Both the position numbers and the translations under genes were made by a program. A stretch of 64,000 nucleotides of DNA from Afipia sp. GAS231 (GTDB lineage: Bacteria > Pseudomonadota > Alphaproteobacteria > Rhizobiales > Xanthobacteraceae): positions 7,520,137-7,584,136 of the forward strand of contig NZ_LT629703.1 in assembly GCF_900103365.1 (NCBI RefSeq). The letters are read 5' to 3'. Numbering within the stretch: position 1 is the first letter of the stretch; every line of letters begins with the position of its first letter. The notes under the pieces were generated by a model. The model was not told the origin of the DNA. It searched no databases and worked only from the letters and a program-made list of their open reading frames with translations. This document shows positions 54,598 through 63,158 of this stretch, one piece after another.

Positions 54598-57500
54598 ATG
54601 GCGACTAAGAAACGGTCGGTAAAACGCGCGCAACCGAAGTCCAGGGCGGCAACCGCCAAAGCCAAGGTCAGGACCAAACGGCCGAACGTCAAACGGCGAA
54701 GTGCTCGGCGCGAGCCATCCCAGGCTGATCGCCCCGACAAGCGCCATCCCTCGCTCATTCAGGACCGCCGCTTCGGGAGCGAGGGAAGGAGCATCGCCCA
54801 GCTTCGCCTCGATGCCCTTGGTGAAACAGCGGCATCCGTCGCCCGTCGGGACGAAAGGATCGTTGCGCCCGTTTCGCTTGGTACGAACAACTGGGTGCAG
54901 CTCGGACCGACCGTCATTCCGAACGGACAGGGCTCTCTGAGCAGCGGCGCCCGCGTCAACGTGACGGGACGCGTCACGGGAATCGTCGTCGACCCGACAT
55001 CGCCCTTGACGGTCTATCTGGCGGCCGCGGGCGGCGGCGTCTGGAAGACCCTCGACGGAGGCGTGACCTGGTTTGCTACGACCGATAACGAACTGTCACT
55101 CGCGATCGGTGCGCTGGCGATGGCGCCCTCGGATCACAACCGGCTCTATGCCGGCACGGGCGAGGGCAACATCTTCTTTTTGGTGCAGAACTTCCCACTC
55201 AGCGCCTCCAACGAGGACTACCACGGTGTCGGCGTGCTGCGGTCGAGTGACGGCGGAGGCACCTGGACGCTCGTCGGAAGCGCCGATTTCGCAGGCGCCG
55301 CATTCTATCGCATCGCGGTGCATGCGACGGATCCCGATGTACTTTTCGGCGCGACCAGCGTCGGCCTAATGCGCTCGCAGGATGGCGGCGCCACATGGAC
55401 CGCGATCACCAGCGGCCTTCCGCCGCTCTCGCCCAGCGTGATCTCGTGCACTGACGTCGCCTACGATCCTACCAACCCGGACCGGGCCTGGTGTGCGTTC
55501 TGGGCGAGCGGCATATTCCGAACGGACAATGCCAACGCCGCGACGCCGACGTGGACCATGCTGACCACCGGCCTGCCGGCGAGCGGCATCAGTCGCATCG
55601 CGCTTGCCGTGGCGCCCTCCAACCACGACGCGATATTCGCGTTGATCGCGGACTCTCCTACCAGCAAGGCACCCCCGAAAGGCGTGTACGGCAGCACCGA
55701 CGGCGGCGACACTTGGTCCCTCATCACGACGTCGCTGACCATCGTGGGTTCCTACACGCTAAACATCGCCGTCGACGTCTCCACCCCGGACGTGCTCTAC
55801 GTTTCCGGTTTCGAACTCTATAAGTGCGTGCAAAACGGCGGCGCGTGGACCGTGACCAGCGTCGGCACACGCATCCATGTGGACAACCACGCGTTCGCCT
55901 CGCACCCCACCAATAGCCTGCAGATCTACGCTGGCACCGACGGTGGAATTTACCAGTCGGCAGACGGCGGATCCAACTGGGACGACAGTATCAACGAGGG
56001 ACCGGTCATTACCCAGTTCGAGTTCATCAGCCAGCATCCTTTGTCGGATGCGCTGGTGATCTGCGGAACGCAAGACAACGGGACCGATATGTTCCGGAAC
56101 AGCCTCGTCTTTTATCACTCGGCCGACTTCGACGGCGGCCAGGCCGGCATCGACCCCGCAAATCCCAACAACGTAATCCACACCTTTAACCTGCTCCCTC
56201 CCCCCGTGACGCAGAGGGGTATCGAGCGTTCCACGGCCGCCGGAAAGTTCGGCACCTACAGCGACATCAGCAGCGGCCTGAGTGGCCCCGTGCTGTTCTA
56301 TCCGCCATGGACCTACGACGACACTGATTCCAGCAACGCCGCGTTTGGAACGAACCCGCTCCGGCTCTCGTATGCGCAGGGCACCGACAGCTGGCCGACC
56401 AGCATCACGCTTCCTGGGATCGGTAGCGCTCGGGTGTCGGCGATTCACTACGCCAATTCGTCGCTGATCTACTGCGGGACCAGCAACGGGCTCGTCTACA
56501 AGGCTGTGAACTCAGGAGGTGCGTGGACCGCGACGCAGGTCACCACATCTCCGCTTCCGGCCCGCTGGATCTGGGACATTTTCCTCGTGCCCGGAATGAC
56601 CGACGTGGTGGTGCTGGCGATGGCCGGTTTCGGCGCCCCGCACGTCTGGACAGGCGCGGGCTCGGGCGGCAGCTGGACTTGGACAGATCTGAGCGGCACG
56701 TCTCCCAACCGGTTGCCCGACGCACCGGCCAACGCGTTGCTGCTCGATCCGGCGGCGCCGAACACGATGTACGTCGGCACCGATGTCGGCGTGTGGACGA
56801 CCACGGACGGCGGCGCGAACTGGTTGCCGTTTAGCGACGGCCTGCCCAATGTCGCCGTGTACGACCTGAAACTGCATGCGCCGACCCGGCTGCTGCGCGC
56901 GGCGACGCACGGTCGCGGGCTCTGGGAGCGCCAGCTCGACGGCGCGGACGTTGCCGACGTCCGCCTCTTGATCCGCGACCACGTCATGGACACTGGGCGC
57001 CTGACGCCGTCGCCGTCCGGCTTGCCGTCAGCCTGGGAGGATCCGGGCCGGCAGATCAATCTTGGTGATCCACTTTTCTGGTGGAACTGCGCGGACGTGA
57101 AGGTCGATTCGCCAGTAGGAGGCTCGTACCAGATGCCGGTTGCGTCCGTCGACTACATTGCCTTTGAAACGGCGCTCGAACACCGAAATCCGCAACGGGG
57201 CATGGTGAATCGCGTGTACGTCCAGGTACACAATCGCGGAGTTCTGCCCGCAAGCAACGTCGTCGTGAAGATTCTCTGCGCCGACGCCACGCCGGGCCTG
57301 CCGGACCTCCCGGTCGACTTCTGGACCGTATTCCCGGCGAATTCCGGCACGGCAAGCCCATGGACACCGATTGGCGCGGCACAGACGATCGCTTCGCTAC
57401 GGCCGGAACGTCCTGCCGTACTGGAATGGGACTGGGCACCCCCCATTTCCGCGGCGGCGCACACGTGCCTGCTCGTTGTTGCCTCCTGCAACGAGGATTC

Positions 57501-58044
57501 TCCAGGCGTCACGTCGCTGGTCCTCGACTCGGTGGTGACCCAGAACCGGCAAGTGGGACTCAAGAATCTGCATATCATCGATGCGATGCCGTTCGCTTGT
57601 TGGGATGCGATCCGGTTCTATCCGCGCGCGGCGACCGACATATTCCGCTTCGATGGGCTGCCGAAGGGCTGGTCGCTGAGCCTCGTGTTGCCAAAGAAGG
57701 TGCCACTGTCCAAGATCACTTATACGGGATTTGAAGCGAAACCAGTCTTGAGCGCGGAACGTGCGCGCATCAGCAAGCAGCTCGACAAGCAGGCCGCTTC
57801 TTACGATTTTAAGAAGGCGCTGGTAGCAGCGGCGCCCCGCAATAGCTGCACGATCACCGGCGTCCCGGCCGGAATGCAGGGTATCCCGATCCTAGTCGCA
57901 TTCACAGCGAATGCGCGGGCCGCCACCGGGACTCTCCAGCTGATCCAGGAATCTCGCGATCAGCGCGTGTTGGGCGGAGACACATTCGCGCTGCGTGGTG
58001 TGAAAGGCAGTGCTCGGCGGCTCTCGGCCGTGAAAAAGCGCTGA
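54598..58044 (+). CDS. large Asp-box (BNR) beta-propeller protein with basic tail
   Basis: 1148 residues from the ATG at 54598 (GAGGGAG upstream). The first 65 residues are Lys/Arg/Ala-rich (TKKRSVKRAQPKSRAATAKA) with no signal peptide. The main part (about 110-790) carries repeated Asp-boxes: TLDGGVTWF, SSDGGGTWT, SQDGGATWT, STDGGDTWS, SADGGSNWD, TTDGGANW, giving one or two beta-propellers like sialidase or sortilin-type proteins. The C-terminal 350 residues include a CARDB-like beta-sandwich (VNRVYVQVHNRGVLPASNVV) and end basic (SARRLSAVKKR). No catalytic motif was identified. Codon use and context fit recent acquisition. Confidence 0.8.
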   Translation: MATKKRSVKRAQPKSRAATAKAKVRTKRPNVKRRSARREPSQADRPDKRHPSLIQDRRFGSEGRSIAQLRLDALGETAASVARRDERIVAPVSLGTNNWVQLGPTVIPNGQGSLSSGARVNVTGRVTGIVVDPTSPLTVYLAAAGGGVWKTLDGGVTWFATTDNELSLAIGALAMAPSDHNRLYAGTGEGNIFFLVQNFPLSASNEDYHGVGVLRSSDGGGTWTLVGSADFAGAAFYRIAVHATDPDVLFGATSVGLMRSQDGGATWTAITSGLPPLSPSVISCTDVAYDPTNPDRAWCAFWASGIFRTDNANAATPTWTMLTTGLPASGISRIALAVAPSNHDAIFALIADSPTSKAPPKGVYGSTDGGDTWSLITTSLTIVGSYTLNIAVDVSTPDVLYVSGFELYKCVQNGGAWTVTSVGTRIHVDNHAFASHPTNSLQIYAGTDGGIYQSADGGSNWDDSINEGPVITQFEFISQHPLSDALVICGTQDNGTDMFRNSLVFYHSADFDGGQAGIDPANPNNVIHTFNLLPPPVTQRGIERSTAAGKFGTYSDISSGLSGPVLFYPPWTYDDTDSSNAAFGTNPLRLSYAQGTDSWPTSITLPGIGSARVSAIHYANSSLIYCGTSNGLVYKAVNSGGAWTATQVTTSPLPARWIWDIFLVPGMTDVVVLAMAGFGAPHVWTGAGSGGSWTWTDLSGTSPNRLPDAPANALLLDPAAPNTMYVGTDVGVWTTTDGGANWLPFSDGLPNVAVYDLKLHAPTRLLRAATHGRGLWERQLDGADVADVRLLIRDHVMDTGRLTPSPSGLPSAWEDPGRQINLGDPLFWWNCADVKVDSPVGGSYQMPVASVDYIAFETALEHRNPQRGMVNRVYVQVHNRGVLPASNVVVKILCADATPGLPDLPVDFWTVFPANSGTASPWTPIGAAQTIASLRPERPAVLEWDWAPPISAAAHTCLLVVASCNEDSPGVTSLVLDSVVTQNRQVGLKNLHIIDAMPFACWDAIRFYPRAATDIFRFDGLPKGWSLSLVLPKKVPLSKITYTGFEAKPVLSAERARISKQLDKQAASYDFKKALVAAAPRNSCTITGVPAGMQGIPILVAFTANARAATGTLQLIQESRDQRVLGGDTFALRGVKGSARRLSAVKKR

Positions 58045-58224
58045 TTCTAAAGAGGGTTGGGATTAGATCACGCTCGCTGAGACAAACTGAAGCTACCCAG
58101 CCGAACCGAGGCGAGTAGGCTCGGAGGACTTTCAGTTGCTTCGAGAAGTATACGGGTTTATTATGGCGCTCCATATTTAGAGACACTTCACATTACCCTC
58201 TCGTTTGAAACAAAGGGGCGAACA

Positions 58225-58371
58225 ATGTGTGAATTTGTTGGAGATGATCTCGATATGAAGCAACTGGCTGAGGACCAAAAGAAAAAGCTTAAGCAGCACT
58301 TGGAGCAGCGCAAGGAGCAGCTCCAAAAGCGGGTCAAAGACCTCGATGAAGCGATCCAAAAATTCAAGTAA
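58225..58371 (+). CDS. small coiled-coil protein, 48 residues
   Basis: ATG with a GGGG-type ribosome-binding site. The product opens MCEFVGDDLDMKQLAEDQKK and continues KLKQHLEQRKEQLQKRVKDL, then DEAIQKFK. Leu/hydrophobic residues fall in a heptad pattern over about 35 residues, so it should form a coiled-coil. The antisense frame over the same DNA is Leu-rich and long, but is a by-product of this. Function unknown; it lies alone 180 bases after the propeller gene. Confidence 0.6.
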   Translation: MCEFVGDDLDMKQLAEDQKKKLKQHLEQRKEQLQKRVKDLDEAIQKFK

Positions 58372-58520
58372 GATCTGATCGTCCGTGAAGTGTTCGGAAA
58401 CGCTTGGACGAATTGGCTAGCTCGCGATCGCGCCGTAATCGATTTTGCGGTCGCGGGAGATCTGATTTTGGCTGTGTGTATCTAAAATTCGATTCGGCTC
58501 AGATGCGATAAGCTCGCGAC

Positions 58521-58586
58521 GTGATGATCGATCTGTTCAAGCTGATCGTCGGCGTCCTGGCTTCGCTCTTCAAATCGAGAGCAGGG
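58521..58586 (+). pseudogene. N-terminal scrap of an IS transposase/integrase
   Basis: GTG start and MIDLFKLIVGVLASLFKSRA, the recognisable opening of an integrase-core transposase common in Bradyrhizobium (relatives continue ...SRAxLEAEILVLRQQ). Here the sequence changes to unrelated codons after about residue 22. It marks an old IS insertion border next to the NRPS-like gene. Confidence 0.5.
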
Positions 58587-58698
58587 CCAGACCCTGCCCG
58601 GGGGTTCCTTTCAGCTTATTGGACTTTGAGAATGGCGAGGCACTGCCACCAAGCCTCGCAGCGTCTTGCCAGTTTCGAGACGAGGCCGCGCCCATCAT

Positions 58699-61600
58699 TC
58701 AACGGTCGGCCAACCGGCCAAGAGACTTCTTGGGATTCTTGACCGCTTTGGTCAGGATCGCCTTATAATCAGCAATCCAATGCTGGGCACTCGTTCGCTC
58801 GAACAAGTCGTTCTTGCATCTACATACGCCGGCAATTCCCGACGGTGTCTTGTTGAGGCTCATTCTAAGCCAAGTGCGATCAATCGGTGCGAGCGCCGAC
58901 TTCCCTTCCCGATAACCGAATGGTCGGACCACCACGTCATGCAGCTTGATCCGCCGGCGAAACGCTACCTGGAGCACGAAGTAAAATTGAACGAGTGATG
59001 CTGGATCCAGACCGTCTTCTTCCGCCAGCCGGGCGGCAATGACATCGAACGGGAGTTCCTGCCTGGCGTGAGCCTCCAGGACGGCTTCACGCACTCGATC
59101 GAGCGCTTCCTGAAAAGTCAGATCAGCATCGAATCGGGTGCGAACAAGCGTGGTGTTCGCGAAAGGGCCGATCACGCGCCCCCTCCCCGGTTGAGAGCGG
59201 TTGGCCATGGTGGTCCCTACGCAAATGTCGTTGCGTCCGCTTCGGAGCAGCAGCAGCGTCTTAAAGCAGGTCAGTAAAGTCATGAACAGGGTTGCGCCTC
59301 GGCTATGGCCCAGGGTGTTCAGGCGCGCGATCAAATCATTCGATATATGAAATCGTTCGTGGACGACGCGCGCGGCGAGCTCGCCTGCAACATCAACATT
59401 GGCTGTAAATACAGGTGAGGCCGTTCGCAGGCGCTCCTTCCAGTAGCCGAGCTGTCGGGTTGCAGCACGGCCGGTAGACCACAGACGTTGCCAACGGGCG
59501 AAGTTGGAAAAATGAAGCGCCAGCTCGGGCAACTGCGTTTGCCTGCCGGTTGTAAAACCGGCATAAAATTCCGACAGCTCCTCAATGAAAACCTCCATCG
59601 ACCAGCCGTCGATGATGATGTCGTGTACGATCAGAACTAAAACGTGGTCGACGGCGCTGAGCCGCAAGAGGCGTGCCCGGAACAAGGGAGCATGGTTCGT
59701 GTCGATGAGCTTCAGGCGTTCTTGCTCGACTGCCAGCTCCGCCTTCCTGAGCAAGAGCGCCTTAACTCGGGAATTTCCGACAGGCGCCCGAGCTGCGAGA
59801 TCTTCGACAATGAGGGATGATTTGATGTCGTCGGCCGGGGTAATGAGAGCAGCAGGCAGTTCGTCCAGCCAGGCAAATCCCGTGCGCAGCGAGCTGTGTC
59901 GGCGCACGACTTCGGCAAGGCTTCGCTCGAGCGCGAGTACATTGAGCGGCCCTCGCAGCCGATAAGCGAAGCGAAGGTTGAACTGGGGTAGTCCAGGGAG
60001 CTCTCGCTCGATCCGTAGCATGCGCTCCTGCACAATGGACACCGGCTGTGGGCCATCTCCTTTCACGCATGCGATTTCCATTGGCGGGTCGCTCGAGCTA
60101 AGTAATGCCTCGCTGGAGCCCTTTTTCGACGACTCAAGGCGAAGCGCGAGAGCCGCAACGGTCGGTGCATCGAAGATATCCTTGAATGAGAAGTCGACAC
60201 CAAAACGCTCCTGCACACGCAAAATCATCTGCGTCATCACAAGTGAGTCGACGCCGAGCGCGAAGACGTCCTGGTCAACGCCGATCTGATCAATGTCCAG
60301 GAGCTCCGCCCAGATCCCAGCAAGTTGACCCTCCAATTCCGAGCTAGGCAAAACCAGCTTGCTGCTGCGTTCCCCTGCTGCGGGCTGCGTCTTTGAAAAT
60401 TCGGCCGCAAGTTCATTGCGCCTGATCTTTCCGCCGGCGCCTTTCGGGATCTCCGGCACAATCCGAATGAGGCCAGGGACCTTAAAGCCGGCTAAGCGTT
60501 CTCGAGTAAAGTCTCGGAGCCTCTCTGCGCTCACCTTCGCATCCTGACGCAGTACGACGGCGGCACCGACATCCGCGCCAAGTCGTCTATGGGGCACAGG
60601 GAAAACGGCGGCTTCGATCACATCCGGGTGGCTCAGCAGCGCCGCCTCTACCTCGGCGGGGACGACCTTCTGCCCACCCTTATGGATGATCTCCTTAATT
60701 CTACCGACAATGAAGAGATACCCCTCCGCGTCAAGGTACCCCAGGTCGCCGGTTCGGAACCAGCCGTCCCGAAACGCGGACGTGGTAGCGGTGACATCAT
60801 TGTCGTAACCCCTGGTTATAGTGGGACCTCGCAGCGCGATCTCTCCACGTTTGCCGGATCGTAATCGTCGACCCCCATTGTCCAAGATCGTGATCTCGGC
60901 GCCTGCCGGCTGGCCGACTGAACCAGGCTTTCGCCGTTGCAACGGATTGGCGGCGATCTGGGTGGCGGCTTCAGTCATGCCGTAGGTGTCGATAACAGGG
61001 ACGCCAAACAACGCTTCCAGTCCGCCGAGCACTTCGAACGATAGAGACGTCGAAGCCGAACGAACAAGCCGCAAGGAGGTCCGCTGCGCGGCCTGCTTGT
61101 AGGGACCTGCCGCCGCTAGTAGCGCTCGATGGATTGCCGGAACCGCCGTGTACCAGGTTGGTCGAAACTCCGTCAGCCACCGAAAGAACGCTGTTGGATC
61201 GAAGCCTGGCGTACAGACCACACTGGAGCCTGCCGCCAGCGAGGCCAGAAGTCCCGAGATCAAGCCATGCCCATGGAATAGTGGCAGCAGGCTCAGCAAT
61301 CGGTCCCGAGGCTCAAGCGCCAAGGCGGCGCAAACGTTGTCAGCCGACAGACAGACGCTCGCATGGGTCAGAGGGACTGTTTTTGGCCGCGACGTAGTGC
61401 CCGAGGTCAATAGGATGAACGCATCGTCAGCGCCGGACGCAAACTCGTGGTCGACCACAGGTTGCGGCGCCTGACCGACAATACTGAACGCGCCGGCCCC
61501 CTCGCTGGGCCGAGTCGACAGATCGATCACGGGTATGCCCATGATACGGGCGGCGTGTCGGCTGGCCGACTTCAAGTCAGCGCGGGTTAACAGCGCCGCT

Positions 61601-61962
61601 AGGTGCAATTCGCCGAAATAACGCTGGTATTCGTCATCGGTGAAACCCGGATTGAGCGGTACACAAACCGCACCGGCTGCAACCGTGATCATTGCTACCG
61701 CAGCCTCGGGTCCGTCCGGCAACACTACCGCGACCCTGTCAGTTCGGCCCACACCAATGCCCCGCAGTCCGCGAACTACATCGTTCGCCTGCATCCACAA
61801 CGCGCCATAGGTCATCGGGAGGCGCGCGGGGGCCAGAATGGCGTGGCGGTCCGGCGCGTTTCGCCCACAGTCGGAGAGAAGGTCTCGGAGGCACGAAAAC
61901 GGACGTCTTCTGGCGCTTTTGCGCACGGTTCCGTGTTGCAATTCCTTGACAATCTTCGACAA
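58699..61962 (-). CDS. NRPS-like A-T-C enzyme: acyl/amino-acid ligase, carrier and condensation domains
   Basis: 1087 residues from a TTG at 61962. The adenylation domain (about 25-525) has ILLTSGTTSRPKTVPLTHAS, DTYGMTEAATQ, GWFRTGDLGYL and GAGGKIRRNEL with the catalytic Lys; it looks closer to acyl-CoA ligases than to classic amino-acid A domains. The carrier (about 540-610) has the phosphopantetheine Ser573 in LGVDSL. The condensation domain (640-1075) has RHSSLRTGF, FSNFARWQ, IGPFANT and QELPFD, but the HHxxxDG motif reads HDIIIDG, so the second His is Asp781. There is no thioesterase or reductase domain. A methyltransferase gene precedes it on the same strand. Confidence 0.9.
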   Translation of the reverse strand: MSKIVKELQHGTVRKSARRRPFSCLRDLLSDCGRNAPDRHAILAPARLPMTYGALWMQANDVVRGLRGIGVGRTDRVAVVLPDGPEAAVAMITVAAGAVCVPLNPGFTDDEYQRYFGELHLAALLTRADLKSASRHAARIMGIPVIDLSTRPSEGAGAFSIVGQAPQPVVDHEFASGADDAFILLTSGTTSRPKTVPLTHASVCLSADNVCAALALEPRDRLLSLLPLFHGHGLISGLLASLAAGSSVVCTPGFDPTAFFRWLTEFRPTWYTAVPAIHRALLAAAGPYKQAAQRTSLRLVRSASTSLSFEVLGGLEALFGVPVIDTYGMTEAATQIAANPLQRRKPGSVGQPAGAEITILDNGGRRLRSGKRGEIALRGPTITRGYDNDVTATTSAFRDGWFRTGDLGYLDAEGYLFIVGRIKEIIHKGGQKVVPAEVEAALLSHPDVIEAAVFPVPHRRLGADVGAAVVLRQDAKVSAERLRDFTRERLAGFKVPGLIRIVPEIPKGAGGKIRRNELAAEFSKTQPAAGERSSKLVLPSSELEGQLAGIWAELLDIDQIGVDQDVFALGVDSLVMTQMILRVQERFGVDFSFKDIFDAPTVAALALRLESSKKGSSEALLSSSDPPMEIACVKGDGPQPVSIVQERMLRIERELPGLPQFNLRFAYRLRGPLNVLALERSLAEVVRRHSSLRTGFAWLDELPAALITPADDIKSSLIVEDLAARAPVGNSRVKALLLRKAELAVEQERLKLIDTNHAPLFRARLLRLSAVDHVLVLIVHDIIIDGWSMEVFIEELSEFYAGFTTGRQTQLPELALHFSNFARWQRLWSTGRAATRQLGYWKERLRTASPVFTANVDVAGELAARVVHERFHISNDLIARLNTLGHSRGATLFMTLLTCFKTLLLLRSGRNDICVGTTMANRSQPGRGRVIGPFANTTLVRTRFDADLTFQEALDRVREAVLEAHARQELPFDVIAARLAEEDGLDPASLVQFYFVLQVAFRRRIKLHDVVVRPFGYREGKSALAPIDRTWLRMSLNKTPSGIAGVCRCKNDLFERTSAQHWIADYKAILTKAVKNPKKSLGRLADR

Positions 61963-62090
61963 TCCCGCCCCCTATTCGTCAGTGTTGCGCTAGTGTTCCA
62001 GAATATCTGCCAGAAACTGACTCAAAACCCGCCAGCAGCGCCTTCTGCCTCATTCAATCGTGCCGTCGGCGCAGGCGAACGGAAATTTTC

Positions 62091-62930
62091 TTACGGCTTT
62101 GTGGCCCAAGCGAGGTTTGCCGGCATCGGCAGCAACACCTTGCCGGCCTTGCGGTACGCGCTTGCGGCTAAGCAAACATGATCGCGTATCGCCGTCAGCC
62201 GTTCAGGGGTCTGTCTTTGGAGCAAGTTGCTCGTCCGGGCCGTGCTTCGCAAAATGGCCTCGAAGTATTCCTCCGGCGAACCGAATTCCCAAGTCTGATC
62301 GACCGTCCGCGTTTGCGGATCGGCGAAGCTGCACCTGATGAACGCCTCTCGACAATTGTCCGGTTCGCTGAAATGGAACGGGGAAGGGCCCGGCGGCAAA
62401 ACGTCCATGTCGCCCAACAGCGCGACAGCCCTTCTCGGCAATGAAAGTCCGGCAACGGTCTCCTCCCGGCCCCACACCGTGAAAGCGAACCGGCCCCGCG
62501 GCTTCAAAATGCGGTGGATCGCCTTTAGTGCATTTTCGGGTTGCTCCAAATGGTGGAAGCCGAAATTCATGGCGACGACATCAAGGCTTTCGTCCGGAAA
62601 ATCCCGCAGGCTTTCCGCGTCTCCTTCGCGAAATTCAATGTCGGGATGCAACGTACGGGCGCGCTCGATCATGCGCTCCGAGAAATCGACACCGATTACT
62701 TTTGCCCGGAGCAGCAACGCAGCAGCAGCCAGATTGCCGGGCCCGCACGCTGCATCGAGAAGTCTCACGCCTGGCCTAACGTCGAGAACTTCGAAGACGG
62801 ATGGAATCGCTTGCTGCGTCAGTCGGCTGAAAGCTGCATCGTACTGATCAACCACCGTTTGCCACGCCTTGTGCTCAAAGGCCTTGAAGATTGAGTGCGG
62901 TTGTGTGCTTGGCTCCGATGACTTTCGCAT
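62091..62930 (-). CDS. class I SAM-dependent methyltransferase
   Basis: 279 residues from the ATG at 62930. The SAM site is RLLDAACGPGNLAAAALLL (motif I), followed by VIGVDFSERMIERAR and GDAESLRDFPDESLDVVAMN. The Leu-rich post-motif region is HRILKPRGRFAFTVWG, as in UbiE/methyltransferase_11-type enzymes. The acceptor is unknown. It lies 128 bases upstream of the NRPS-like gene in the same direction, so tailoring of its product is a plausible role. The gene pair sits between an IS scrap and IS copy 3. Confidence 0.9.
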   Translation of the reverse strand: MRKSSEPSTQPHSIFKAFEHKAWQTVVDQYDAAFSRLTQQAIPSVFEVLDVRPGVRLLDAACGPGNLAAAALLLRAKVIGVDFSERMIERARTLHPDIEFREGDAESLRDFPDESLDVVAMNFGFHHLEQPENALKAIHRILKPRGRFAFTVWGREETVAGLSLPRRAVALLGDMDVLPPGPSPFHFSEPDNCREAFIRCSFADPQTRTVDQTWEFGSPEEYFEAILRSTARTSNLLQRQTPERLTAIRDHVCLAASAYRKAGKVLLPMPANLAWATKP

Positions 62931-62948
62931 TGTGTCTCTCCAATGCAA

Positions 62949-63157
62949 ATTCCGCCAAATTTTTCGTTACGCAAAGTCGGCGACTAGCATTCACAGCCTT
63001 CCCACATGTGCGCGCAATCTGAGGCTCAGGGTAGAACGCGATCGGCTCCCTGCCAGACTAACACATTTCTACGAGTGCGGACGGAGCCACTGATCGCTTT
63101 GGGGTCAAACTGAGACCTTGGGCCGCGTCTAGGACTGGTCCGTTCATCCCCCGACAA
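62949..63157. other. upstream region of the methyltransferase, with repeat block
   Basis: About 210 bases without a gene. It should hold the reverse-strand promoter of the methyltransferase/NRPS pair. At 63085-63125 it contains ATCGCTTTGGGGTCAAACTG, a block of the dispersed repeat family, directly before IS copy 3. Confidence 0.45.
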
Positions 63158-63158
63158 C

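Noticed and set aside
58177..58359. 60-codon Leu-rich reverse frame
   Set aside because: Mirror of the coiled-coil ORF at 58225; the Leu run comes from CAG/AAG codons of the + strand.
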